Below the pieces are notes generated by a model. The model saw only the letters and a list, made by a program, of their open reading frames with translations, searched no databases and was not told the origin of the DNA. Of a stretch of DNA of 60,724 nucleotides, positions 16,968 through 26,827 are shown in pieces. Each line of letters begins with the position of its first letter. The stretch's first letter is position 1. The stretch comes from an uncultured Pseudomonadales bacterium (GTDB lineage: Bacteria > Pseudomonadota > Gammaproteobacteria > Pseudomonadales > Porticoccaceae). Location: positions 1-60,724 of the forward strand of contig CALKMW010000004.1 in NCBI GenBank assembly GCA_938092205.1. The letters run 5' to 3'. The translations under genes and the position numbers were made by a program.

Positions 16968-17534
16968 TTAGTCTACGTATTCAAAAACCTTAACCACCTT
17001 TCGAACGCCGCTATTGCTGCTTGCAATATTGGCGGCTAGATCGCCATTAGTTTTGCTGGTAACTCCCATAAGGAAAATCACACCATCCTCAGCAAGAACG
17101 GTTATTTGAGAGGCGCTAACCTGTTCTTCAAAGATTAATTTAGATTTAATTTGTGTGGCAAGAATTTTGTCATTAGTTCTTGATACCAACGAAGTATTGC
17201 CTCTAACTTGCAGTTCATTATGAACCTTGCGAACACCGGTAAATGCTCTTGCAACCTTGCCTGCGAGTAGTTTCATTTCATTGTTTGGCACTTCACCTGC
17301 CAAAAGGACTACTGAGTTAACTGTAGTAACATTAATATGAGCATCATTAAGTTCAGGGCTAGCCTTTTTAAGGTTAACACCAATATAAGTGCTCATTTTT
17401 TTATCATTTAAATTTGAGATAATGCCCTTTTTAGTGGGGTCGGGTTCAAATGGTTCTGTGGTAAAGGTGTTAACTACAGTAGTGCAACCAATAAGAAAAA
17501 ATGCACTGATAGTCAGCGCTATTAATTGTCGCAT
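16968..17534 (-). CDS. dolP: BON-domain outer-membrane lipoprotein DolP
   Basis: 188 residues. A lipoprotein signal peptide ends in FLIGC (lipobox), followed by two BON domains (about 47-115 and 125-188), the second reading ASQITVLAEDGVIFLMGVTS. DolP (YraP) maintains outer-membrane integrity and supports BAM function. It is the last gene of the lpoA-yraN-diaA-dolP cluster, directly abutting diaA, in the E. coli order. Confidence 0.9.
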   Translation of the reverse strand: MRQLIALTISAFFLIGCTTVVNTFTTEPFEPDPTKKGIISNLNDKKMSTYIGVNLKKASPELNDAHINVTTVNSVVLLAGEVPNNEMKLLAGKVARAFTGVRKVHNELQVRGNTSLVSRTNDKILATQIKSKLIFEEQVSASQITVLAEDGVIFLMGVTSKTNGDLAANIASSNSGVRKVVKVFEYVD

Positions 17535-18098
17535 TTAATTTTCTCCAAAAATCTTGTTGTCTATTAATGTGCAAAGGCACTGAATAATCAAAAGGTTGAT
17601 AGCAGGGACTGAATCCTTGCCATAATCTGCACAATTAATATCAATATCCATAGGTCCTATTGCCTGGGATAGTATAAGGTCATCTGTCGCTGAAATCAGT
17701 AATAACTTGAGCCCTTTTTCCACTGCAGCATCGATAGTATTTTTTAAAAGTGTGCAATTATTACCGCTGCTAAAGACAACTAATATATCACCAACCTTTG
17801 CATGTATGTGTACTAGTTTAGCAAAGGCGTCATCATCTTTATTGCCATTGACCAAGCTATCTAGATCTAAGGCAGGAAACCCTGGTCGCTCAATCTGATA
17901 ACCACTGGTTAAATAATGAACAAAAAGCTGAGACAGGGGAGATGTTACGCCATGACCGCAACTATAAATGGTTTGACCTGATAATAGTGCTTGAGTAAAA
18001 ATTTCAGCCGCGTCAGCTAAACTGTTGGCACAATTTTCACCCATCGACATAGTGTTTTCAATATGATTTTGTAGATGTTGAAAAACCAACTGATCCAT
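17535..18098 (-). CDS. diaA: SIS-domain protein DiaA (GmhA-like)
   Basis: 187 residues with a single SIS sugar-isomerase fold (TIYSCGHGVTSPLSQLF, then VGDILVVFSSGNN). In E. coli DiaA binds DnaA and promotes timely initiation; relatives such as GmhA isomerise sedoheptulose-7-phosphate. Position between yraN and dolP favours DiaA. Sequence similarity to the E. coli protein looks moderate and SCGNG reads SCGHG here, so the DnaA-binding role is an inference from context. Confidence 0.8.
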   Translation of the reverse strand: MDQLVFQHLQNHIENTMSMGENCANSLADAAEIFTQALLSGQTIYSCGHGVTSPLSQLFVHYLTSGYQIERPGFPALDLDSLVNGNKDDDAFAKLVHIHAKVGDILVVFSSGNNCTLLKNTIDAAVEKGLKLLLISATDDLILSQAIGPMDIDINCADYGKDSVPAINLLIIQCLCTLIDNKIFGEN

Positions 18099-18119
18099 AA
18101 TTCTGATCCCGCTTTAAAG

Positions 18120-18536
18120 TTAGATAAGGATATTCTTAATCCAGTTGATAGTACAGTGCAAATCTGACTCTTTCGTAGGACTAATGGCAATTGCATCAAA
18201 CCTTAGAGCTGTATCCTGCCCATAATTGTTGGCGAGTAAATAATTTTCTGCGGTGGCAGTGAGCCGCTGACATTTTTTGGCTGTAATTGAATCCTCAGCA
18301 CTGCCATAGCGAGTATTTTTTCTATATCTAACCTCGACAAAAACCAAAAAATCATGGTCTTTCATTATCAGGTCTATTTCGCCATATTGACTGCGATAAT
18401 TTCTCGCAACTAGCTTTAATCCTCGAGCTGCTAGCCACTTATATGCCAAATTTTCAGACCATTCACCCAACAGTTTAGGGTTGGTAGTTGTGGGGCGTTT
18501 TAAGTTAATACCTTTGCCCAATAAATGGCTAAACAA
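18120..18536 (-). CDS. yraN: YraN/UPF0102 family nuclease-like protein
   Basis: 138 residues. It has the UPF0102 pattern GEWSENLAYKWLAARG, GEIDLIMKDHDFLVFVEV and RRxxxxYGSAEDSI-like sequence, with E, D and E-x-R/K residues arranged as in a PD-(D/E)XK nuclease fold. Biochemical function in the family is not settled. It lies between lpoA and diaA, as in E. coli. Confidence 0.88.
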   Translation of the reverse strand: MFSHLLGKGINLKRPTTTNPKLLGEWSENLAYKWLAARGLKLVARNYRSQYGEIDLIMKDHDFLVFVEVRYRKNTRYGSAEDSITAKKCQRLTATAENYLLANNYGQDTALRFDAIAISPTKESDLHCTINWIKNILI

Positions 18537-18562
18537 TGATCCCCTCCATGGGTGAGTCGGTA

Positions 18563-20392
18563 TTAGTGAATTTCTACTGCTTTTCCTCGTTGAAATTTAG
18601 CCCATTTTTGTTCACGTTTAATTTTTCCGTCATTTAGTGAAAGTAGACCAGTTGAGCCAAATAGTGGTAGCGATTGCGATTCATCGAGATTATTCAAGTT
18701 TCTTGCAATCAAAAAACTATCATAACCAAGCGCAAAAAGTTGTCTATATGCGGTATGCAACTGATTATCGGGCTGTAAATCCTGCGGTAACTGCCCACTC
18801 AGTGTCCAGGGCATAGAGGAGAACTCGACGCCGGATAAATCGCGATCCAAGCCGCTTTGTTTAACTCCGTTATAAACATGTGAGGTGGCTATTACCGGTA
18901 TATCAGAGGCATAAAGAAAATCCAAAGCCGGCTTTATTTGTCGTGCTTTAAGCGGATAGCCAAGCATAACGACTAGATCAATATCCTGCCTTCTGCGCGC
19001 AGTGTAGTTAACGCGACTATTGATAAATCGCTTGATATCCAGGCCGCGCTTTTCACTCAAATCTATTTGTAATGGTTTTTTTAATATTTTTGTAAAGTCA
19101 TTCACTGAGAGCGGATAATGTAGGTTTTCCCTGAGGTTTCCACCCTTATCCGTCCAGTATTGATGAAAAAATTCTGATGATCTTTTGCCCCAACTATTTT
19201 GTGGGGTAATCATTAAAATATTTTTATGGCCCTTTTGCCATGCTCGATCGGCAATCTGAGTTAACTCATCAACTGTGGATAAGCCAAATTGAAAAAGATT
19301 ATCAATGTCAGTACTTGGGTTGTTATCGAGTCGATTTAAAGTAAGGGTTGGAACAGGTAAGTCGCCTGTTGCAATTAGATCTTCAACCTCTGATTGCCGC
19401 AGGGGACCTATAACCATTTCCATGCCATCATCAATTGCCTGATTATAGACCTCAACAATCGATGTTTTAGAGGTGTCATAAAGTCTCAATTCTGGTAGGT
19501 CGAGAGCTTTTTTGCTGTCTAGGTTCATGGTTTTATAGTAGGCGCTCATAAAGCCTTGAATCAATGTCTGACTTGGCGTGTAGTAATCATCCTGCAGTGG
19601 AAGCAGTAGGGCGATTTGATCAGGGTTACTACTCCAAAAATTACCACCGCCAAAAAATGAGGGCGGTACTTTTGCCGCTGGATGACCTTTCCAATTGCGT
19701 CTCCATTGACTGAGTATATAGCCCTGTTCGTCGGGGTGGGCTAGATAGCGACGACTGCTTGCCGCTAGTTCAAGCCAACCTGATAGTGCAAACCCTTTAA
19801 CCTCAGCGCTAACGAGCTGTTGATAGGGCATACGATTGGTGAGTGACCAGATGCGATCATGAATATCACGCGTATGAGTTTTACGCTTAGCCATTCGACT
19901 CAAACTAATCAAATTTTCTAAGGCCTGGTAATGGTCGCCATTAGCGACGGATACCTTAGCCTGTAATTCTAAAATGACTTGCTTTAGTTCCTTGGTTTGC
20001 CGGCTAATCAATGCATTAAATCGAGGTTGATTAAGTTGATTTGCGGCCAGTGGCATTTGGAATAGCATGAAATAATTTTCTGCCGCCAGTAGGGTGAAAT
20101 CAATAAATTGTCGATTGCTAAGATTTTGCGTATTGACCATGCTCAAAATCTTGTTACTGGCCTCGATTTTCCCAGAAGCCGATAAAGCTTCTGCCCGATT
20201 AAATTTTTGCTGATCAGACATTTTGTCGACTTCTTGCAATGCAGGATCTAGCTGAAAATTGAGGTCTGCGTCAGAAAATAATACTAGCGCTTCAATATCT
20301 GTCTTTTTTTGTACGCTATTAGTTGACGCACAGCCCCCAATAAAGGCTAAGATGCTCACTACGACAAATAAAGATAAAGTATATTTTTTCAT
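18563..20392 (-). CDS. lpoA: Penicillin-binding protein activator LpoA (outer-membrane lipoprotein)
   Basis: 609 residues from the ATG at 20392. The first residues form a lipoprotein signal (MKKYTLSLFVVV...FIGGC), which decides the start; a longer frame to 20443 adds non-signal residues. The N-terminal half is TPR-like helical (about 30-240) and the C-terminal half is a periplasmic-binding-protein fold (QIALLLPLQDDYYTPSQTLI, then DDGMEMVIGPLRQSEV). LpoA reaches from the outer membrane to activate PBP1A. Its ATG overlaps the divergent rsmI ATG by two bases. Confidence 0.9.
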   Translation of the reverse strand: MKKYTLSLFVVVSILAFIGGCASTNSVQKKTDIEALVLFSDADLNFQLDPALQEVDKMSDQQKFNRAEALSASGKIEASNKILSMVNTQNLSNRQFIDFTLLAAENYFMLFQMPLAANQLNQPRFNALISRQTKELKQVILELQAKVSVANGDHYQALENLISLSRMAKRKTHTRDIHDRIWSLTNRMPYQQLVSAEVKGFALSGWLELAASSRRYLAHPDEQGYILSQWRRNWKGHPAAKVPPSFFGGGNFWSSNPDQIALLLPLQDDYYTPSQTLIQGFMSAYYKTMNLDSKKALDLPELRLYDTSKTSIVEVYNQAIDDGMEMVIGPLRQSEVEDLIATGDLPVPTLTLNRLDNNPSTDIDNLFQFGLSTVDELTQIADRAWQKGHKNILMITPQNSWGKRSSEFFHQYWTDKGGNLRENLHYPLSVNDFTKILKKPLQIDLSEKRGLDIKRFINSRVNYTARRRQDIDLVVMLGYPLKARQIKPALDFLYASDIPVIATSHVYNGVKQSGLDRDLSGVEFSSMPWTLSGQLPQDLQPDNQLHTAYRQLFALGYDSFLIARNLNNLDESQSLPLFGSTGLLSLNDGKIKREQKWAKFQRGKAVEIH

Positions 20393-21239
20393 GGACTCTA
20401 ATCGAACTGGTGTATTAACTATTGTAGCAACTCCTATCGGCAATCTAAACGATATGGTGCCGCGCGCAGTGCAGACCCTTCAATCTGTCAGTTTAATCGC
20501 CTGCGAGGATACTCGCCACAGTAAAAAGTTACTCAATCATTTTAGCATCGATAAACCCTGTATAGCCTATCATGATCATGGTGATAGGCACATGATAGAA
20601 AAGTTATTGTTGCGGCTTGAAAAGGGCGAGGATGTTGCGCTTATATCCGATGCTGGAACCCCATTGATTTCTGATCCCGGTTATCGCTTAGTAGCTCAGG
20701 CGCGAAGTCGGGGAATAACTGTGGTGCCAGTTCCAGGTGCCTGCGCTGCAATTGCAGCTTTAAGTGTTTCTGGATTGCCAACAGATAGCTTTTATTTTGG
20801 TGGGTTTTTACCGGCTAAAACCGGACAGCGAAAAACAGCGCTCAACGATTTAAAAGCCGCTACTGAAACCTTAGTGTTTTATGAGGCTCCCCATCGAATT
20901 TTAGAGACTGTTGTTGATATGGCTGAAATTTTTGGTCATCAGCGCCAGGCCTTTTTAGCGCGTGAAATCAGTAAAACATTTGAGACCTTTTTACAGGGTA
21001 GTCTTGATGAGTTACAGCAACAAATTTCTTTGGATACTAATCAGCAGCGTGGTGAGATAGTTTTGGTTATTGCGGGTGAGGATGAAAAATCTGCTAACAC
21101 TAGTGTCGACTCTGACAAGGTTCTTAGGCTACTGCTAAAGGAATTGCCGGCCTCAAAAGCTGCATCGTTGACAGCAAAAATATGCGGTGTCGACAAAAAG
21201 GCCATGTATCAGGCTGCGTTGGAGCTTCAGGGAAAGTAG
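20391..21239 (+). CDS. rsmI: 16S rRNA (cytidine1402-2'-O)-methyltransferase
   Basis: 282 residues. SAM-dependent tetrapyrrole-methylase fold with LTIVATPIGNLNDM, ACEDTRHSKKLL, ISDAGTPLISDPGYRLV and VPVPGACAAIAALS. It methylates the ribose of C1402 in the decoding centre. ATG 20391 gives the usual length and starts eight codons before the conserved TPIGN strand; the frame reaches further upstream only inside lpoA. AAAGATAAAG lies upstream. Its stop touches the stop of the convergent rnt with no gap. Confidence 0.95.
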   Translation: MDSNRTGVLTIVATPIGNLNDMVPRAVQTLQSVSLIACEDTRHSKKLLNHFSIDKPCIAYHDHGDRHMIEKLLLRLEKGEDVALISDAGTPLISDPGYRLVAQARSRGITVVPVPGACAAIAALSVSGLPTDSFYFGGFLPAKTGQRKTALNDLKAATETLVFYEAPHRILETVVDMAEIFGHQRQAFLAREISKTFETFLQGSLDELQQQISLDTNQQRGEIVLVIAGEDEKSANTSVDSDKVLRLLLKELPASKAASLTAKICGVDKKAMYQAALELQGK

Positions 21240-21881
21240 CTAGTCGTTTGGCCAGCCGCCCAAATCTTTCCAGCGATTAACAATAGTGCAAAACAGCTCT
21301 GCCGTTTTAGTAGTGTCATAAAGCGCGTGGTGAGCATCCTGATTATTAAAATCAATTTTGGCCGCCTGACAGGCTTTGGCTAACACTGTTTGCCCCAAAG
21401 CCAGCCCTGAAAGGCTCGAGGTATCAAAGCATGAGAACGGATGAAATGGGTTGCGCTTAATTTGAGCTCTTTCGACGGCGGCATTGACAAAACCTAAATC
21501 GAAATGCGCGTTGTGTGCCACCATTACCGCTCTAGTGCATCCAGTTTCGGTAATTTCACGGCGAATGGGCTGGAAAATTTCACGTAGTGCTTCACCTTCA
21601 TCTTCCGCATTGCGTTCTGGATCATAGATATCAATACCGGTAAATTCGAGTGCAGACTGCTCCACGATAGCGCCGGGGAAGGGCTCAATATTTTTACTAA
21701 AACTTTCTTTAATTTGCAGGTAACCCTGGCTATCCATTTCTAAGATTACAGCGGCAATCTCTAACAGGGCGTCAGTGCCTGAGTTAAAGCCTCCGGTTTC
21801 AACATCAATAACAACCGGCAAAAAGCCGCGAAATCGTTGCGAGATTAACGAAGGCTGTAAAAGTTCCTCTGGCATATCCAT
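21240..21881 (-). CDS. rnt: Ribonuclease T
   Basis: 213 residues, DEDDh 3'-5' exonuclease that trims tRNA CCA ends and matures 5S/23S rRNA. Catalytic acids are in [10 protein letters not shown], the middle HNAHFDLGF, and [13 protein letters not shown]. The [13 protein letters not shown] segment is typical of RNase T rather than the DnaQ subunit. It overlaps the upstream pyrC by one base, suggesting a pyrC-rnt operon. Confidence 0.95.
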   Translation of the reverse strand: MDMPEELLQPSLISQRFRGFLPVVIDVETGGFNSGTDALLEIAAVILEMDSQGYLQIKESFSKNIEPFPGAIVEQSALEFTGIDIYDPERNAEDEGEALREIFQPIRREITETGCTRAVMVAHNAHFDLGFVNAAVERAQIKRNPFHPFSCFDTSSLSGLALGQTVLAKACQAAKIDFNNQDAHHALYDTTKTAELFCTIVNRWKDLGGWPND

Positions 21882-22915
21882 TAGGATTTAAGTCTCCAGT
21901 TGAGTTTATTGCCCGCCGCCAAAGGAATAATTTCAGATTCGCCAAAGGGAACAGAGCTTGGCACTTCCCAAGAATGACGCTCAAGGGTTATGGTTGCTTG
22001 ATTGTAGGGTAGGCCATAAAAATCAGCGCCGTTTATGCTGGCAAAAGCTTCCAGTTTATCCATGGCATTAGCTTCTTCAAATACTTCTGCGTATAGCTCA
22101 ACAGCCGCAGGGTGACTAAAGCATCCTGCACAGCCACAGCAGCTCTCTTTACTGTCTTTGGTGTGGGGTGCAGAATCAGTTCCCAAAAAGAATTTCTTAT
22201 TACCACTGACCGCTGCCTCTACAAGGGCATGTTGATGAATGTCGCGTTTCAAAATCGGTAGACAGTATAGGTGCGGGCGAATGCCGCCAGCGAGCATATG
22301 ATTGCGGTTATAAAGTAAATGCTGAGGAGTAATTGTCGCTGCAACGTTGTCGCTGGCAGAGGCCACAAAATCAGCCGCTTCACGGGTGGTGATATGTTCA
22401 AAAATCACTTTTAATCGTGGGAATTTTTCAACCAGATTAATCAGATGTCGCTCAATAAATACCGCTTCTCGATCAAAAATATCAATATTGGCATCGGTGA
22501 CTTCACCGTGAATTTGCAACACCATGCCAACTTCTTGCATGGCTTCTAAAACGGCGTCAATATTATCAATATTAGTTACCCCTGAATCAGAATTTGTTGT
22601 CGCACCGGCCGGGTAGTATTTGCAGCCATGCACAATGCCACTTTCCGCAGCAGCTCGAATTTCATCAGGTGATGTATTGTCGGTTAAATAGAGAACCATT
22701 AAGGGCTCCCAATTTGATCCCTCAGGACGATTGGCCATGATGCGGTCGCGATAGGCTTGCGCGCGAGCAACAGTAGTCACGGGCGGCTTTAAGTTCGGCA
22801 TAACTATACCGCGGCCGAAGCCTCTTGTTGCCGACGGCACAGTGGTCGCCAAGGCTGAATCATCGCGAAGATGAAGATGCCAGTCATCGGGTTGAATAAG
22901 CGTTAATTTTTCCAT
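21881..22915 (-). CDS. pyrC: Dihydroorotase
   Basis: 344 residues, the E. coli-type class II enzyme that closes carbamoyl aspartate to dihydroorotate in pyrimidine synthesis. Zinc ligands are in DDWHLHLRD; the carboxylated lysine is in [26 protein letters not shown] and [13 protein letters not shown] follow. It stands alone from other pyr genes and is coupled to rnt. The 179-base spacer to argG contains the promoters; I see no clear PurR- or ArgR-type operator in it. Confidence 0.95.
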   Translation of the reverse strand: MEKLTLIQPDDWHLHLRDDSALATTVPSATRGFGRGIVMPNLKPPVTTVARAQAYRDRIMANRPEGSNWEPLMVLYLTDNTSPDEIRAAAESGIVHGCKYYPAGATTNSDSGVTNIDNIDAVLEAMQEVGMVLQIHGEVTDANIDIFDREAVFIERHLINLVEKFPRLKVIFEHITTREAADFVASASDNVAATITPQHLLYNRNHMLAGGIRPHLYCLPILKRDIHQHALVEAAVSGNKKFFLGTDSAPHTKDSKESCCGCAGCFSHPAAVELYAEVFEEANAMDKLEAFASINGADFYGLPYNQATITLERHSWEVPSSVPFGESEIIPLAAGNKLNWRLKS

Positions 22916-23094
22916 AGATTAGGGGCCCTAAGTTAATCCACTAATGCTACCCTAAACAACCGCTTCAGAACAGGTTAAACAGCCCATTGAAAGCAATCAA
23001 TAACAACAAATTTGCTAATCGTAACTATAAACCACACAGAAGATGTAATTTAGGGTAAAATTCGCCTCATTCTTAATCAATAGGGTTTAGTAAA

Positions 23095-24309
23095 GTGTCA
23101 TCGGTGAATAAAGTTGTGCTCGCCTATTCAGGCGGTTTAGATACCTCAGTTATCGTTAAATGGTTACAAGAAGAATATCAGTGTGAGGTAGTTACCTTTA
23201 CCGCCGATATTGGTCAGGGTGAAGAAGTTGAACCCGCTCGCGCTAAGGCCCAGGCTCTTGGCGTAAAAGAGATTTATATTGATGATTTGCGCGAAGAGTA
23301 TGCACGAGATTATGTGTTCCCAATGTTTCGCGCCAATACCATCTATGAGGGTGAATACCTTCTTGGTACATCAATAGCGCGCCCCTTGATTGCTAAACGA
23401 TTAATTGAAATTGCCAATGAAACCAATGCCGATGCTATTTCTCATGGCGCAACGGGTAAGGGTAATGATCAGGTTCGTTTTGAACTTGGTGCCTATGCCC
23501 TTAAGCCGGGTATTCAGGTTATCGCACCCTGGCGTGAATGGGATTTGAATTCTCGCGACAAATTGATGGCCTATTGTGAGCAGCACAGTATCCCAGTAGA
23601 AATGAAGCGTGGTAAAAAATCTCCTTTCTCTATGGATGCCAACTTACTGCATATCTCTTATGAAGGCGGCAATTTAGAAGATCCATGGTCAGAAGCTGAA
23701 GATGATATGTGGCGGTGGACTGTAGCGCCAGAAGATGCACCTGATCAGCCTACATACTTAAATATTAGCTACCAGCAGGGCGATATTGTGGCGATTAATG
23801 GTGAGTCTATGTCACCGGCTACAGTGATTGAATATTTAAACAAGGTGGCTGGCGACAATGGTGTTGGTCGCTTAGATATTGTCGAAAACCGCTATGTTGG
23901 CATGAAGTCACGCGGTTGCTATGAAACACCTGCAGGAACTGTGATGATGAAAGCTCATCGCGCAATTGAATCTATTACATTGGATCGCGAAGTGGCGCAC
24001 CTTAAAGATGAGTTGATGCCTAAGTATGCCAAGCTAATATATAACGGCTATTGGTGGGCTCCCGAGCGTCTAATGCTTCAAAGCGCTATCGATCAAAGTC
24101 AGCAAGTGGTTAATGGTGAGGTTAGAGTCAAACTGTATAAGGGCAATGTCTCTGTTGTTGGCCGTAAGTCTGATGATAGCTTGTTCGATGCCAATATAGC
24201 GACCTTTGATGACGATGGTGGCGCCTATGATCAGGCGGATGCTGAGGGCTTTATTAAGCTAAATGCCCTTCGTCTTAGAATTGCAGCCGAGGCCGGCCGC
24301 AAACTTTAG
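23095..24309 (+). CDS. argG: Argininosuccinate synthase
   Basis: 404 residues. The ATP-binding loop [16 protein letters not shown] is at the start, followed by [13 protein letters not shown] and the citrulline/aspartate-binding core. It ligates citrulline and aspartate with ATP. The start is GTG at 23095, giving the standard N terminus. A TAAAAT at 23056-23061 may be the -10. The gene is closed by the strong hairpin at 24318. Confidence 0.96.
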   Translation: MSSVNKVVLAYSGGLDTSVIVKWLQEEYQCEVVTFTADIGQGEEVEPARAKAQALGVKEIYIDDLREEYARDYVFPMFRANTIYEGEYLLGTSIARPLIAKRLIEIANETNADAISHGATGKGNDQVRFELGAYALKPGIQVIAPWREWDLNSRDKLMAYCEQHSIPVEMKRGKKSPFSMDANLLHISYEGGNLEDPWSEAEDDMWRWTVAPEDAPDQPTYLNISYQQGDIVAINGESMSPATVIEYLNKVAGDNGVGRLDIVENRYVGMKSRGCYETPAGTVMMKAHRAIESITLDREVAHLKDELMPKYAKLIYNGYWWAPERLMLQSAIDQSQQVVNGEVRVKLYKGNVSVVGRKSDDSLFDANIATFDDDGGAYDQADAEGFIKLNALRLRIAAEAGRKL

Positions 24310-24310
24310 T

Positions 24311-24354
24311 AAAAAAAAAGGGGTTAGACTTAACATCTAACCCCTTACTTTTTT
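24311..24354 (+). terminator. Bidirectional intrinsic terminator between argG and rnfE
   Basis: AAGGGGTTAGA (24318-24328) pairs perfectly with TCTAACCCCTT (24336-24346) around a seven-base loop. A tracts lie on the left (24311-24319) and T tracts on the right (24349-24354), so the same hairpin can end argG on the plus strand and the rnf operon on the minus strand. It is one of the few convergent junctions in this window with room for a terminator. Confidence 0.9.
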
Positions 24355-24369
24355 AAAGGCCAAAAACGC

Positions 24370-25083
24370 CTAGGAAATATTTCCAGTAGTTCTAATTCTT
24401 TTCGCACCTTTCACTGGTGCAGGTTTATCCGCATCAGCTCTAAGCTTGATTTGCCAGTCAATAGCATTCTTAATAGCCATTAAGAACCCCATTACCAAAA
24501 ACGCCCCGGGCGGAAGTATAGCTATTAAGAAGCTATAGCCTTCACCAAAAGGACGCAGGGTCCAACTTGCTGCACTGGCGCCAAAAAGTAATTGCATATC
24601 GGCTAGAAGTGTTCCTTGGCCCAGTAGCTCTCTTACCGCACCGAGGCATAGCAGAACCAAAAGAAAGCCTAACCCCATCATAAATCCGTCTAGCGCAGCC
24701 ATACCAACAGACTGTTTGCTAGCAAATGCTTCGGCTCGGCCTAAAATGGCACAGTTAGTAACAATCAACGGGATAAATATTCCCAGAATCTGATAAAGCT
24801 CATAGGTAAAGGCTTTCATTACCAATTCAGCACAGGTTACAAAAGTGGCAATAATAATTACAAAAACAGGTAATCTGACAGCATCGCTAACATGGTGACG
24901 AATAAGCGAAACAATAATATTGGAACCAATAAGCACCATCATAGTGGCCAGGCCAAGCCCAAGGGCATTGACCACAGTGCCGGTAACAGCGAGAAGGGGA
25001 CAGAGGCCAAGTAGTTGAACCAAAGCGGGATTATTGGTCCATAATCCGTTTTTAGTAACCTCTGAGATGCTGGTATTACTCAT
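24370..25083 (-). CDS. rnfE: Rnf electron transport complex subunit E
   Basis: 237 residues, polytopic (about six helices). Typical sequence [18 protein letters not shown] at the start, [13 protein letters not shown] and [15 protein letters not shown]. It forms, with RnfA, part of the membrane core of the ferredoxin:NAD+ oxidoreductase ion pump. Last gene of the rnfABCDGE set; it overlaps rnfG by four bases. nth, which often follows rnfE, is not present. Confidence 0.95.
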   Translation of the reverse strand: MSNTSISEVTKNGLWTNNPALVQLLGLCPLLAVTGTVVNALGLGLATMMVLIGSNIIVSLIRHHVSDAVRLPVFVIIIATFVTCAELVMKAFTYELYQILGIFIPLIVTNCAILGRAEAFASKQSVGMAALDGFMMGLGFLLVLLCLGAVRELLGQGTLLADMQLLFGASAASWTLRPFGEGYSFLIAILPPGAFLVMGFLMAIKNAIDWQIKLRADADKPAPVKGAKRIRTTGNIS

Positions 25084-25763
25084 AGTGCTGGCTGCTCACT
25101 GATAGATTGATTGGTAGAACTTAATGGATTGTACGCGCTATTAAGTTCATTGAGTAAGCGTTCTTTATCTTGGTTAAAGTATTCTAAGGTTTTAGCAATT
25201 TGATGAATAACCGCTCTAGGTGTAATAGTTGCACCAGTAAATTGATCAAACGCGCCTTTTTCTTTTTTAACATTCCAAGCCTTGGCTTGTGGATTGGTTA
25301 ATGATTTACCATTGAAACTAAGAATCCAATCACTTTTTCGTAAATCGACCTTATCACCTAAGCCGGGTGTTTCCTTGTGTTCAACCACACGTACCCCGGC
25401 AACACTGCCATCAAAATTAACCCCCACGATCATAGCGATATCACCGCTATAGCCCTCTGGTGTTATCGAAGGAATAATGGCTGCAACCGGTTGGCCATTA
25501 AGGCGAGCTATATGAATATCACCGCCAGATTCAAGGCCCAGTGTTTTCCAGTACTGTTTAGGGATGGGTTGAACATCTAACAATAAATCATTGTTGTGTC
25601 GCTCAACAGGAATTATTTCAAATAACGCTTTTTGTGCCGCTAAGCGTTCTGATTCAGCGATACGGTCCTCTGTTAGACGATCTGTAGATGCTAGAATCAG
25701 GGCCGTAATCAGTGCAAACAAAGCTAATAACAGACTATTTTTACCCATTGATTTAAAAATCAT
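25080..25763 (-). CDS. rnfG: Rnf electron transport complex subunit G (FMN protein)
   Basis: 227 residues: one N-terminal membrane helix (about 9-26) and a periplasmic FMN-binding domain. The FMN is expected on T179 in [11 protein letters not shown], and ETPGLGDK is the conserved upstream motif. It overlaps rnfE by four bases and rnfD by one, indicating tight translational coupling. Confidence 0.95.
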   Translation of the reverse strand: MIFKSMGKNSLLLALFALITALILASTDRLTEDRIAESERLAAQKALFEIIPVERHNNDLLLDVQPIPKQYWKTLGLESGGDIHIARLNGQPVAAIIPSITPEGYSGDIAMIVGVNFDGSVAGVRVVEHKETPGLGDKVDLRKSDWILSFNGKSLTNPQAKAWNVKKEKGAFDQFTGATITPRAVIHQIAKTLEYFNQDKERLLNELNSAYNPLSSTNQSISEQPAL

Positions 25764-26827
25764 TAGTCGTCTATCCTCTCTGTTGCCTTGCGCCGATCAG
25801 TGTGGCCATAGGTACGTGGCAATGTATAGTTATCGATAAAGGGTGCAGTAAAGTTTGCTAATAAGACAGCGAAAGCTACAGCATCTGGGTAGTTTCCCCA
25901 GGCTCGAATTATGTAAGTTAAGATACCAATCAAGGCGCCATAAATCAGCCGTCCACGGTTACTAACAGCAGACGAAACGGGGTCGGTAAGAATAAAGAAT
26001 GCACCCATCATAGAGGCGCCGCTAAACAGATGCATTAACGGCGACCCAGGGCTTTGCGAGCTGCCGGAATCCCAAAAAATTAATGACATTAAAGCAAGCG
26101 CTAACAGCATTGCCACTGGCCCGTGCCATGTAAATACACGACTGGCAAGAAGTACAATACCTCCAGCCAGAAAGCCAAGGTTGACCCACTCCCAACCTAC
26201 GCCGGCAAAGAGTGCCTGGCTAAACAGAGAGTCACCTTGATAAATTTGCGCAACCGTTAGTCCTGCGGCATGTTTAAAGCTATCTAAGGGGGTGGCGCCG
26301 GTAACACCATCCATCGGAGTGCCGCTGAAGAATACAAGCTTAAGAGACTCTAAAAAGCCTGGGTGAGCAACGCCCTCTGGAAGAAGAGCAAGAGGTGCAA
26401 CCCAGGTTGTCATTTCAACTGGGAACGAAATAAGTAGCACCACGTAACCCACCATTGCTGGGTTAAACGGGTTATAGCCTAGGCCACCAAATAGTTGTTT
26501 GGCCAACACTACAGAAAATAACGTACCCACGACCACAATCCACCAAGGGCAGAGTGGCGGTAATGCTAGCCCCAGTAAAACAGCAGTCACCACGGCGCTG
26601 TAATCGCCAAGGTAAAAGCCTAGGGGCCGATTGCGCATTTTTAGAATAAGCGCCTCGCTAGCAACCGCAGTGATACAGGCAAGTATCACATTAATCAGCG
26701 AGCCCCAGCCAAAATGCCAAGTTAATGCAATTAACCCTGGAATCGTAGCCCACACCACCAACTGCATAACCTTGGCAGTATTCTGAGCTCCATGAGCATG
26801 GGGTGAGGACACCTGTTTAAACGCCAT
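25763..26827 (-). CDS. rnfD: Rnf electron transport complex subunit D (FMN protein)
   Basis: 354 residues, polytopic NqrB/RnfD family. The likely covalent FMN site is T179 in DGVTGATPLDS. LGDYSAVVTAVLLGLALPP and GYNPFNPAMVGYVVLLISFP are conserved membrane segments. Couples electron flow to ion translocation. Overlaps rnfC and rnfG by one base each. Confidence 0.95.
   Translation of the reverse strand: MAFKQVSSPHAHGAQNTAKVMQLVVWATIPGLIALTWHFGWGSLINVILACITAVASEALILKMRNRPLGFYLGDYSAVVTAVLLGLALPPLCPWWIVVVGTLFSVVLAKQLFGGLGYNPFNPAMVGYVVLLISFPVEMTTWVAPLALLPEGVAHPGFLESLKLVFFSGTPMDGVTGATPLDSFKHAAGLTVAQIYQGDSLFSQALFAGVGWEWVNLGFLAGGIVLLASRVFTWHGPVAMLLALALMSLIFWDSGSSQSPGSPLMHLFSGASMMGAFFILTDPVSSAVSNRGRLIYGALIGILTYIIRAWGNYPDAVAFAVLLANFTAPFIDNYTLPRTYGHTDRRKATERIDD

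Noticed and set aside
20393-20443. Longer N terminus for LpoA
   Set aside because: The extension precedes a clear lipoprotein signal peptide and lies within the rsmI coding start; the ATG at 20392 fits the family.
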